Of a stretch of 64,000 bases of DNA, positions 1 through 7,701 are shown piece by piece. The notes below the pieces were generated by a model. The model ran no database searches. It was not told the origin of the DNA and worked only from the letters and a program-made list of their open reading frames with translations. Each line of letters opens with the position of its first letter. The stretch's first letter is position 1. The translations under genes were made by a program, and so were the position numbers. The stretch covers positions 769,097 through 833,096 of the forward strand of contig NZ_KI912267.1 of assembly GCF_000235425.2 (NCBI RefSeq), written 5' to 3'. The stretch is from Pseudofrankia saprophytica. GTDB taxonomy: Bacteria; Actinomycetota; Actinomycetes; Frankiales; Frankiaceae.

Positions 1-400
1 GCGGCCGGCGGCCGGCGCGGGTGCCGGCACCGCCCCGGAGGCCGAGGCCGGCGGAGTGGGTGATCTGGTCCGGCACGGTGGCCTGGTGGTGGACCGGCGG
101 ACGCGACGGATCGAGCTGGACGGGCAACGCCTCGCCATCACCGCGCGCGAGTTCGACCTGCTCGCCTTCCTCGCGGCGGATCCGGGCCGGGTACGCACCC
201 GCCGGGAGATCTTCCAGGCCGTGTGGGGGCCGTGGTTCGGTTCGACGAAGGTGCTCGACGTCCACGTGGGGTCGCTGCGGCGCAAGCTCGGCCGGCCGGA
301 GCTGATCGAGACCGTCTACGGCGTCGGCTTCCGGCTCGCCGACCCGGTCGCCGAGCCGGGACTGGCGCGCGGTCAGGGGCGGGCGGGCGGCCTGCGGTGA
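1..400 (+). CDS. Response regulator, OmpR/PhoB-type C-terminal DNA-binding domain (5' truncated by window)
   Basis: Only the C-terminal part is in the window; the reading frame is open to the left edge. The visible residues form a complete winged-helix DNA-binding domain of the OmpR/PhoB family: the ITAREFDLLAFLA helix, the TRREIFQAVWG segment, the recognition helix VLDVHVGSLRRKLG and the closing IETVYGVGFRL hairpin. The phospho-acceptor receiver domain would lie upstream of the window. Its stop codon overlaps the GTG start of the histidine kinase (GTGA), so the two are translationally coupled as a classical two-component operon. Target genes cannot be inferred from this fragment. Confidence 0.93.
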   Translation, partial: RPAAGAGAGTAPEAEAGGVGDLVRHGGLVVDRRTRRIELDGQRLAITAREFDLLAFLAADPGRVRTRREIFQAVWGPWFGSTKVLDVHVGSLRRKLGRPELIETVYGVGFRLADPVAEPGLARGQGRAGGLR

Positions 401-2085
401 GCAAGCGGATCCTGGCCATCCAGCTGCTGCTGACGGCGCTCCTGATGATCTGCGTGTGCATCCCGCTGGGAATGGACGCCGCCCGGCACGACCGGACGCT
501 GCTCGCCCTGCGGACCGCGTCCAGCGCCGACGCCTACGCGGCCGAGGTCAAGTGGCGCCGGCTGGGCACGGGCGCAGCCCAGCTGCCCGACCAGTCCGAG
601 GCCGACGACGCCGACCCCGCGGACGCCGACGACGAGCCCGGGTACGGCCATTCCGACTACAGCCAGTCCGAGGTCGTCCGGCCGGACGACGACCTCGCCC
701 TGTACAGCCCCGACGGCCACCTCACCGCGTCCTCGGGCCAGCCGATCCCGCTGACGGCCGCCCAGCTCGCCGACGCCCGGGAGAAGCGGGTCGAGCTCAC
801 GCCGTCGGGCGCCAACGGGCACCGTCAGGTCGTCGTGACGCCGGTGAACAACTCGGACGGCCTGCTCACGATCCTCGTGGTGGCCAGGTCCGACAGCGCC
901 ACCAGGGCGGAGATCCAGCACCGCTGGGTCCGGTTGATCATCGGCTTCGGCGTGGCGCACCTGGTGGCGCTCGCGCTGTCGGTGCTGCTCGCCCGCTGGG
1001 TGAGCCGGCCGCTGCGCCGGCTGGAGCGGGCGGCGGCGCGGCTCGGCGACGGCGAGCTGTCGGCCCGTGCCCGGCGGGTCGGCGGGCCCGCCGAGGTGCG
1101 CCAGCTCGCCGCCAGCTTCGACGCCATGGCCGGGCAGATCGAGGAGCTGGTCGACGGGCAGCGCGCCTTCCTCGCCGACGTCTCCCACCAGATCCGCACC
1201 CCGCTGACCGCGATGCGGCTGCGCCTGGAGCTGCTCGGTCAGGACCTCGCCGACGACCCGTCGGCCGCCGTCGAGGTGGGCGGCACGATCACCGAGGTAC
1301 ACCGGCTGTCCCGGATGGTCGACGGGCTGCTCGCGATGGCCCGCACCCAGGCCCTGCGCGGGCCGTCGGCGCGCGTGCCGGTGCACGTCGACCGGGTGGT
1401 CGCCGACCGCGTCGCCGCCTGGCGCGCGGTCGCCGCGGCCGCGCACGTCCAGCTGCTCGACGAGTCGCCGGTCGGTACCCGCGCGCTGCTCACCCCGGGC
1501 CACCTGGAGCAGATCCTGGACAACCTGCTCTCCAACGCGCTGGAGGCGGCCGGTTCGGGCGGGCGCGTGGTCGTCCGCGCGGCGCTCGCCAGCCCGAACG
1601 ACGCCACCCTCGCCGCGGCCCGCGCCGCCGGGACAGGCGAGGACGCGGTCAAGCGCCCGCCCGCCCGCGAGCCTGGCCGAGCCCTGGCGGCGGACGGCGC
1701 GACGCCGCTGAGCGACACCGGGACGATCCGGCTGACGGTCGCCGACGACGGCCCGGGGATGACCGCCGCCGCCCGCGCGGTCGCGTTCGAGCGGTTCCGC
1801 GTGGACCGTCCGGTGAACCGCATCGTGCGCGCGGACCGGCGCGGGCATGGGCTCGGCCTCGCCGTCGTTCACGCCCTGGTCACGGCCGACGGCGGCCAGG
1901 TCAGGCTCGACGAGGCGCGGTGGGGCGGCCTGCTGGTCGTACTGGATCTGCCGGCCGCGCCCGCCGGCCCGCCACGAGCCCTCGCCGGCGAGGGTGACCG
2001 GGCCGGGGTCGCCGCCTCCGCCTCCGCCGCCTCCGCCTCCGCCGCCGCCGGCGGCGGCGGCGGCGAGGCCGCCAGGGCGGGGTAG
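397..2085 (+). CDS. Sensor histidine kinase (two-component system)
   Basis: 562-residue membrane kinase, partner of the preceding response regulator. Order: TM helix 1 (about residues 5-25), an extracytoplasmic sensor region of about 145 residues rich in Asp in its first half, TM helix 2 (about 177-199), a HAMP linker, and a HisKA domain with the phospho-accepting His264 in DVSHQIRTPLT. The HATPase domain follows, with N box (QILDNLLSNALEAA), G1 box (DDGPGM) and G2 box (GHGLGLA). GTG at 397 is chosen because it overlaps the regulator stop and immediately precedes TM1. The C-terminus ends in a low-complexity Ala/Ser/Gly tail encoded by GCCTCC-type repeats (about 2008-2070). The sensed signal is unknown. 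Confidence 0.95.
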   Translation: MSKRILAIQLLLTALLMICVCIPLGMDAARHDRTLLALRTASSADAYAAEVKWRRLGTGAAQLPDQSEADDADPADADDEPGYGHSDYSQSEVVRPDDDLALYSPDGHLTASSGQPIPLTAAQLADAREKRVELTPSGANGHRQVVVTPVNNSDGLLTILVVARSDSATRAEIQHRWVRLIIGFGVAHLVALALSVLLARWVSRPLRRLERAAARLGDGELSARARRVGGPAEVRQLAASFDAMAGQIEELVDGQRAFLADVSHQIRTPLTAMRLRLELLGQDLADDPSAAVEVGGTITEVHRLSRMVDGLLAMARTQALRGPSARVPVHVDRVVADRVAAWRAVAAAAHVQLLDESPVGTRALLTPGHLEQILDNLLSNALEAAGSGGRVVVRAALASPNDATLAAARAAGTGEDAVKRPPAREPGRALAADGATPLSDTGTIRLTVADDGPGMTAAARAVAFERFRVDRPVNRIVRADRRGHGLGLAVVHALVTADGGQVRLDEARWGGLLVVLDLPAAPAGPPRALAGEGDRAGVAASASAASASAAAGGGGGEAARAG

Positions 2086-2198
2086 GCGCCCGGCACAGCG
2101 TCAAAGGCTTCCGCGGAGCCTCCGGACACGCGACAGCCTTCGGGCACGCCGCCGTGGCTAGGCCACCCGCGCGCCCGAAGGCCGTTCACCGCGCCAGG

Positions 2199-3080
2199 TC
2201 AGCGGTCCCAGTGCTCATCGGTGAACCGTTCGCCCTGGTCGCGACCGCCACCGCGGCCGGGGTCGGCGCCCCGGCCCGGGTCGGCGCCGCGCTCCGGGTA
2301 GGGCTGGTTCCCGCCGCGCTCGGCATAGCCGCCCTCCTGGTAGCCCCCGGGCTCTCTCTCGGCCCGGCGGGCCCGGTCCGAGGCGTCCGCGCCCGGCTGG
2401 GCCGGGTCCTGGCCGCTGACCCGCCTGCCACCGGGATACTCGACGCCCGAGTACTCGCGCTCGCGGTCGATGGTGCGGCCGCGCTCGGCGCCGCGGCCCG
2501 TGAAACCGCCCATGGCCGGGCCCCGCTCGCCACCGGCCAGTCGCGCTCCACCGGCATCCTTGCTCGCCTTGACGACGCGCATGGCGAGCAGCGTCATCAG
2601 GATCGACGTGATCAGGCCGAGAATCAGGCCGTAGCGCGCGCCCGACGAGATGCCGGGGTAGCCGAGGTAGCTGCCGTACACGCGGGGCAGGGTGATCCAG
2701 CGAACGGCGATCAGCACCAGCGCCACGATGCTGGCGGTCGCGATCGCGGTCGGCAGCGGGACCGAGCCGACCCCCGACATCCTGCCGCGGGTTGCCAGGT
2801 GCGCCGCGGCGAGCGCCGCGGCGATGACCATCAGCACGACCGGCACCCACGCGAGGGCGCCCGAGTGCCACGCGTTCAGGTTGGAGTGCCAGGTCTGCGG
2901 CTGGCCGTACGTGTTGTATCCGCTGTACCGGACGCCGAACCACGGCAAAAAACTGAAGATGAAGCCGAGAATCCCCAGCCCGATGATGCCGAGGTCGAAG
3001 TTCTTCAGGCCGCGGCCCTCGCGGGCCGCGAGACCTCGGCTGTCCTGGGCCGCGCGACCGCGGCCGGCCATATTCGCCAT
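2199..3080 (-). CDS. Tetraspan membrane protein with charged, Gly/Arg-rich cytoplasmic tail
   Basis: 293 residues. Four hydrophobic segments: around residues 24-45 (FDLGIIGLGILGFIFSFLPWFG), 68-90, 104-126 and 143-165. A hydrophilic tail of about 125 residues follows, rich in Arg, Glu and Gly, with a repeat of ERGADPGRGADPGRG. The topology (four helices plus a long disordered tail) resembles actinobacterial DUF5336/34-kDa-antigen-like proteins, but family membership is not certain. ATG at 3080 is preferred over ATGs at 3095 and 3071 because GAGGGTG lies 6-7 nt upstream. Function unknown; possibly envelope-related. It is divergent from the O-methyltransferase. Confidence 0.75.
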   Translation of the reverse strand: MANMAGRGRAAQDSRGLAAREGRGLKNFDLGIIGLGILGFIFSFLPWFGVRYSGYNTYGQPQTWHSNLNAWHSGALAWVPVVLMVIAAALAAAHLATRGRMSGVGSVPLPTAIATASIVALVLIAVRWITLPRVYGSYLGYPGISSGARYGLILGLITSILMTLLAMRVVKASKDAGGARLAGGERGPAMGGFTGRGAERGRTIDREREYSGVEYPGGRRVSGQDPAQPGADASDRARRAEREPGGYQEGGYAERGGNQPYPERGADPGRGADPGRGGGRDQGERFTDEHWDR

Positions 3081-3382
3081 TGGCGACACCCTCATTTCTC
3101 CCGAGCGACGGACCGGCTGCGGCCAGCTGGCCGCGTGCCGGACGAACCCGTGCGCAGAGAATCCGACTCGCGTGGCCGCCACACCTTGACACGGTGGCCG
3201 ACGGCCCCGCCAGTCAGGTTTCCGCCAGGTGTCATGGCCCGGTCCGGGCACTCACGGCGGCCCACAGTCCCGATTTAATGATCTTTACCAGTTCTTGCCG
3301 GGATGGCCGACACTGTGCGGGGTTCGCCCGGTGGCACCGGGTCTAGGGTCGGCCAGGTAAGCCGACGACCCCTGGAGACATC

Positions 3383-4129
3383 GTGAACGTACGTCAGGCA
3401 CAGAGACTTCGTGACGTCACGACGAAACGGGTAGCAGTCGTGAGACAGAACCTCCCCGGGTTCCTCCGGTCGGAAACCAAGTCCGCCTTTGTGGACGCCG
3501 GTGTCCTGCGGTATCTGCGGGCGCACAGCTCCACGCCGGACAAGGTCCGCGCCGATCTCGCCGAGACGACGGCGGCACTGGGCTCGGCCGCCGAGATGCA
3601 GGTCCCCGCCGAGCAGGGCACATTCCTGTCGATCCTCGCGGCGGCGGTGGCACCCCGTTTCGCCATCGAAATCGGCACATTTACCGGTTACTCGTCGCTG
3701 TGCATCGCCCGGGGACTGCCCCCCGAGGGGCGGCTGCTCTGCCTGGACATCAACGACGAATGGACCTCGGTCGCCCGGGAGCATTGGAAGAGGGCAGGCG
3801 TGGAGGACCGGATCGAGCTGCGGCTCGGCCCGGCGACCGAGACGCTCGCCGCCCTGCCGGCCGAGCCGACGTTCGGCCTCGCGTTCATCGACGCGGACAA
3901 GACGTCATATATCACCTACTACGAGCAGCTGATGCCGAGAATGCTGCCCGGCGGGCTGATTCTCGTGGACAACGTCCTGCAGTACGGCGAGGTCGTCCAT
4001 GAGGACAACACCTACCCAAGCGTCGTGGCGATGCGTCACTTCAACGAGCACGTGGTCGTCGACCCACGCGTCGAGACGGTCATGCTCCCGCTCGCCGACG
4101 GCCTGACAATCGCCCGCAAGCTCCCCTGA
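3383..4129 (+). CDS. SAM-dependent O-methyltransferase (caffeoyl-CoA OMT-like, Methyltransf_3)
   Basis: 248-residue class I methyltransferase of the small, metal-dependent catechol/caffeoyl-CoA type. Visible motifs: SAM-binding EIGTFTGYSSL (about residue 96), the acidic LCLDI after beta-2, and metal/catechol motif FIDADK followed by LVDNVLQYGEV. These normally methylate a vicinal diol with SAM as donor; the substrate here is unknown. GTG at 3383 follows GGAGA with a short spacing; an internal GTG at 3440 would remove an N-terminal basic stretch. A 6-bp-arm inverted repeat (CCCGGT/ACCGGG, 3327-3341) lies just upstream. It stands alone and converges with the MFS gene 10 nt downstream. Confidence 0.9.
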   Translation: MNVRQAQRLRDVTTKRVAVVRQNLPGFLRSETKSAFVDAGVLRYLRAHSSTPDKVRADLAETTAALGSAAEMQVPAEQGTFLSILAAAVAPRFAIEIGTFTGYSSLCIARGLPPEGRLLCLDINDEWTSVAREHWKRAGVEDRIELRLGPATETLAALPAEPTFGLAFIDADKTSYITYYEQLMPRMLPGGLILVDNVLQYGEVVHEDNTYPSVVAMRHFNEHVVVDPRVETVMLPLADGLTIARKLP

Positions 4130-4139
4130 GCGAACACGT

Positions 4140-5564
4140 CTACCGGGCGATGTCCGTCCCGGGCCGGTCGGCGACGGACGGTCCGGGTATGGATTGTTCG
4201 GCGGCGGGCTCCAGCTCGGCGGCCGACTCCAGCTCGGCGGCCAGCTCCTCCGCCCGGGCCAGGCCGTCGTAACGCAGGAACGAGGGCACCGCGGCCACCA
4301 GCGCGGCGAGGCCCGCGAGGCACGCCAACCCGCCGACGAACGTGGCGAGCCCCGGCGAGGTGAAGCCGGCGAACGTGCCGTGCCCGAGGTCACCAAGGCT
4401 GGGTCCGGCGGCCACGGACACCATGAAGAGCCCCGCCATCCGGCCGCGCACCGAGTCGGGCGCGGCCACCTGCTGGATCGTGATCCGCAGCACCGCGGAC
4501 ACCGTGTCGGCGGCGCCGGCGATGACCAGCAGGCCGATCGCCAGCGGCAGCGAGCCGGCCAGCCCGAACAGCGCGACCGCGCCGCCCCACACCGCGATGG
4601 CCACCGCGACCACCAGGCCCTGGCGGCGCACCCGGGACAGCCAGCCACCGGTCGCCGCGACCAGCGTGCCGCCGACGGACATCGCCGCGTAGAGCACGCC
4701 GGTGGTGCGCGGGCCGCCGTGGAACTGGGTGACGGCCATCGAGGCGAACAGCACCCGCGGCATGCCGAAGATCATCGCGTCCAGGTCGACGAGGAACGTC
4801 ATCAGCAGCACCGGCCGCTGCCACAGCAGCCGGAACCCGTCGACGACGCTCGCCAGCCCCGCCCGGGTGCCGCCGCCCTCCGGGCGCATCGACGGCAGCC
4901 GCCAGGTCGCCCAGAGCAGGCCCGCGTAGGAGACGACGTCGACGGCGTAGGCGGCCTTGAAACCGACCGTCGAGACCAGCAGGCCGGCGAGCAGTGGGCC
5001 GCCGGTGAGCGCGACCGTCATCGAGAAGCCCTCGAGCGCGCCGACCGCCGGCATCATCTCGGCGGTCAGCAGCCGGGCGGCGAAGGTCCGCCGGATCGGC
5101 GAGTCCAGCGCCGACAGCGACGCCTGCAGGCCGATCAGGATGAAAAGCAGCCACACCGGGGCGCCGAACAGCGCCTGCAGGGTGAGCGCCACCGAGGCGA
5201 GCATCATCCCGCTGGAGGTCAGCAGCGCCAGCACCCGCCGGTCGGCGGCGTCCGCGATCGTGCCGCCGGCCAGCCCGAAGATCACCAGCGAGACGAAGGT
5301 GACGGCACCGACCGCGCCGACGGCGAAGTTCGACCCGGTGTCGGCGTAGATCTGCAGGAGCACGGTGGTGACGACGACCTGGGTGCCGGTCGCGCTGACC
5401 ACCTCGCCGAGCCAGAACCGGCGAAACGCCGGTGATTCCCGCAGCGGGCGCAGGTCGGCGGTGAACAAACGGCCAAGCCGGCGCGCCCGGGAGCTGGTCT
5501 GGTCCTCGGAGCTGGCCTGATCGGCTGAGCCGGCCGCGGCGGCCGCCGCGGCCGGCTCAGCCAC
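4140..5564 (-). CDS. MFS transporter (DHA3/MFS_3-type exporter)
   Basis: 474 residues, about 12 membrane helices between long cytosolic N- and C-termini. The start of the transporter (FRRFWLGEVVSATGTQVV) and the motif-A-like loop GGTIADAADRR after TM2 match the MFS_3 group that includes enterobactin exporter EntS and macrolide exporters. Expected role is proton-driven efflux of a small molecule. Its GTG start overlaps the end of the GNAT gene by 8 nt, so translation is coupled to the toxin-antitoxin genes upstream. This is odd for a TA locus and suggests one transcript for all three. Confidence 0.9.
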   Translation of the reverse strand: MAEPAAAAAAAGSADQASSEDQTSSRARRLGRLFTADLRPLRESPAFRRFWLGEVVSATGTQVVVTTVLLQIYADTGSNFAVGAVGAVTFVSLVIFGLAGGTIADAADRRVLALLTSSGMMLASVALTLQALFGAPVWLLFILIGLQASLSALDSPIRRTFAARLLTAEMMPAVGALEGFSMTVALTGGPLLAGLLVSTVGFKAAYAVDVVSYAGLLWATWRLPSMRPEGGGTRAGLASVVDGFRLLWQRPVLLMTFLVDLDAMIFGMPRVLFASMAVTQFHGGPRTTGVLYAAMSVGGTLVAATGGWLSRVRRQGLVVAVAIAVWGGAVALFGLAGSLPLAIGLLVIAGAADTVSAVLRITIQQVAAPDSVRGRMAGLFMVSVAAGPSLGDLGHGTFAGFTSPGLATFVGGLACLAGLAALVAAVPSFLRYDGLARAEELAAELESAAELEPAAEQSIPGPSVADRPGTDIAR

Positions 5565-6099
5565 GAAGCTGCCTGCCCGGTCCTCGCCCTGGCCCCGCGG
5601 TGGCGTGCCGCAGCGCCAGCGCGACGACGTAGGGATCGAGGCGCAGTGCGGTGAAGCCGAAGTGCCGGTAGAAGGCTCTCGCCGGCGCCGTGACGGCGTA
5701 CGCGAGCAGCAGCGGCGTCCCGGCCGTCCGGTAGACGGTCGCCGCCCGCATGACCGCGTCGCGCAGCAGCCCCGCGCCGACGCCGCGGCCCTGAGCCGTC
5801 TCGTCGACCGCGAGCCGACTGATCAGGAGCGCGGGCACCGGGTCCGCCGGCCCGGCGGCCCGGCGCCCCCACCTGCGGGGCGCGGCGGCACGGGCGTGCT
5901 CGACCGCGCCGCGGGTGAGGCAGTAGTAGCCGACGGCCCGGCCGCCGTCGGTCACGACGAACGTCGTCACGCCGTCCTCGTGCTGTTCCAGCGCATGGTG
6001 GCGCAGCCAGCTGTCGAGGACGTCGTGCCCGCTGCTGAAGCCCCGGACGTCGTGCCCCGCGGTGAGCCTGATCGGCGGGCTCGCCGAGCGAGGGCTCAC
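5557..6099 (-). CDS. GNAT N-acetyltransferase, TacT-type putative toxin
   Basis: 180-residue GNAT fold protein. The acetyl-CoA-binding motif A is RLAVDETAQGRGVGAGLLRDAV, followed by the beta-5/alpha-4 region and AFYRHFGF near the C-terminus. The N-terminal layout (LTAGHDVRGFSSGHDVLDSWLRHHALEQHEDG) is that of TacT/AtaT-like toxins, which acetylate aminoacyl-tRNA and arrest translation. GTG at 6099 overlaps the stop of the DUF1778 gene (GTGA), the arrangement expected of a type II TA pair with antitoxin first. It could also be a housekeeping acetyltransferase, but gene order and the DUF1778 partner favour a toxin. Confidence 0.85.
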   Translation of the reverse strand: MSPRSASPPIRLTAGHDVRGFSSGHDVLDSWLRHHALEQHEDGVTTFVVTDGGRAVGYYCLTRGAVEHARAAAPRRWGRRAAGPADPVPALLISRLAVDETAQGRGVGAGLLRDAVMRAATVYRTAGTPLLLAYAVTAPARAFYRHFGFTALRLDPYVVALALRHATAGPGRGPGRQLRG

Positions 6100-6377
6100 C
6101 GGCCCTCCTCGTCCGGGCCGTCCGCGAGCAGGTCGCGCAACCGCGGCGCCTCGTCCGGCGCCGGCCCGCCGAGCAGCGCGGTCAGTTCCTCCCACGCGGC
6201 ATCGGTGGCGCCGAACAGCCGGCGGTCGGCCATCGTGTCGGCGGCATAGCGCCGCATCGCCTCGACGGCGAAGTCCTCCAGCGTCGCTCCGAGACTCTCG
6301 GTGGCCGAGCGGACCAGCTCCGCCGTCTCGCCCGTCAGCCGCACCACGACCTGCTCGTCCTTGTCGGTTCCACCCAC
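6096..6377 (-). CDS. DUF1778-type antitoxin (TacA-like, ribbon-helix-helix)
   Basis: 93 residues if GTG at 6377 is used. The N-terminus EQVVVRLTGETAELVRSATESLGATLEDFAVEAMRRYAADTM has the pattern of DUF1778 ribbon-helix-helix antitoxins. The C-terminal half (FGATDAAWEELTALLGGP) corresponds to the toxin-binding tail with its W-x-E/F-x-x-L motif. Such proteins repress their own operon and neutralise a GNAT toxin, which follows here with a GTGA overlap. No strong ribosome-binding site is visible, so the start could lie some codons upstream. Confidence 0.8.
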   Translation of the reverse strand: MGGTDKDEQVVVRLTGETAELVRSATESLGATLEDFAVEAMRRYAADTMADRRLFGATDAAWEELTALLGGPAPDEAPRLRDLLADGPDEEGR

Positions 6378-6645
6378 ACCCGTCAGTCTGCCTGCTCCTC
6401 GTCCCAGACCCACACCCACCCGACACCTCCGCCCCGACCCGCCGGCGTAGGCAGCCGGCGGGCCCACGCCCGGCAGACCACGAGGATCCGACCGGACACA
6501 GGCATAACGCGGTTGTCCGGCGAGGTAAGGGCACGTAGCGTCAGTGGAGACGCCGCGGCGGCGGGCACGGTCACGGTTGGTGGGTGACCAGACGGCCGCC
6601 CCGCGACGCCGTGACCGGTTGGCTGCCAGGGCAGGGGGCGGTCGG

Positions 6646-7701
6646 GTGTTCAGGTGGGTGCGGTCCCGGTGGTCCCGGCATGCCGGGTTGGGTATGGGCG
6701 CCTTCGGAGCCGGCCTCGGCCCGGACGACGGCGGACTGGTCGAGCTCGACGCCGGCCAGCTCGCGCCTGGCGGGCCCTACGACCTCGGCTTGGCACCGAG
6801 CGACGGCGTCCGCCGCCTCGACCTGGGCTCGGTGCTGGTGCCGCTGCTCGACGGGGTCGACTACCGGCTGCGCGTCGACGGCGGGCGGGTGACCGCGGTG
6901 GTCGCCCTCGCGGGCCGGTCGGCGATGGAGCTCACGGCGTTGGCGGCACCGAAGAGCCGCGGGGTCTGGGCCGAGATCCGCGCCGAGATCTGCCTCGCCG
7001 CGGCGCTGACCAGCCCGGCGGGCGGTCCCGTCGAGGTCGCCGCCGGTCACGGCCGGTTCGGCCCCGAGCTGCGGCTCGTGCCGACGAACCCGGCCACCGC
7101 GCCGGACGCGTGGCCGACGCGGACCCCGGGCGACCTCGACGCGGCGCTCACCGGCCGTGATTCGCTCACCGGCCCCGGCCCCGGCCCGCTCTCGGGCTCC
7201 GGCCCGTTCCCCGCTCTCGGCGCCGCCCTCGGGCCGGCGGCCCTCTCCGGCCTGGCGGGTCCCGTCCGGTTGGTCGGCATCGACGGGCCGCGGTGGTTCC
7301 TGCAGGCGGCGGTCACCGGCCCGGCCGCCGCCCCGCGCGCGGAGTCGCTCATGGACGACGTGCTGCGCGGCACGATCGTGATCCGCGGTGACCGCGCGAT
7401 GCCGGTGCGGGCGCCGCTCCCCCTGCGGCTGCCGACCGACACCGAGGACCCGGTCGGCCCCGACGACCTCGTCGACCCGATGGCCGTCGCGGACCCGGAC
7501 GGCCCGCCGCCGCAGGGACGCCACGCGGGCCAGCCGGCGGCGTGGCGAGCCGCCGCGCGCGGCCCGGCGTCGCCGACCGACCTGGAGTCGCTGCGCCCAA
7601 GGCCCACCGGCGCGATCAGCGCCGACCCGCGCCGGGTCAGCTACGGGCTCGTCCCGCCGCCGACCGGCGGGCTGAGCCGCAACCTCATGACCTGGGGCTA
7701 G
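6646..7701 (+). CDS. DUF3710 domain protein
   Basis: 351 residues from GTG at 6646, chosen because AGGGGG lies 7 nt upstream; GTG 6544 and ATG 6694 are alternatives. The core matches the actinobacterial DUF3710 pattern: LDLGSVLVPLLDG, an ELTALAAPKSRGVWAEIRAEI segment, VRLVGIDGPRWFLQA and a closing block with the IVIRGD..MPVRAPLPLRLP pattern. The family is of unknown function. The middle contains a Gly/Pro-rich insertion (about residues 170-205) and the C-terminal 80 residues are Pro/Ala/Arg-rich and probably disordered. It converges with the amidohydrolase: the two TAG stops share a single CTAG (7698-7701). Confidence 0.88.
   Translation: MFRWVRSRWSRHAGLGMGAFGAGLGPDDGGLVELDAGQLAPGGPYDLGLAPSDGVRRLDLGSVLVPLLDGVDYRLRVDGGRVTAVVALAGRSAMELTALAAPKSRGVWAEIRAEICLAAALTSPAGGPVEVAAGHGRFGPELRLVPTNPATAPDAWPTRTPGDLDAALTGRDSLTGPGPGPLSGSGPFPALGAALGPAALSGLAGPVRLVGIDGPRWFLQAAVTGPAAAPRAESLMDDVLRGTIVIRGDRAMPVRAPLPLRLPTDTEDPVGPDDLVDPMAVADPDGPPPQGRHAGQPAAWRAAARGPASPTDLESLRPRPTGAISADPRRVSYGLVPPPTGGLSRNLMTWG

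Noticed and set aside
373-1872. Long open frame of 499 codons antisense to the histidine kinase
   Set aside because: A GC-bias shadow: it mirrors the kinase, gives a low-complexity Arg/Gly/Val product and has no domain.
4194-5435. 413-codon open frame on the plus strand over the MFS gene
   Set aside because: Antisense shadow rich in Arg/Gln/His with no recognisable motif, whereas the minus strand encodes a clear MFS transporter.
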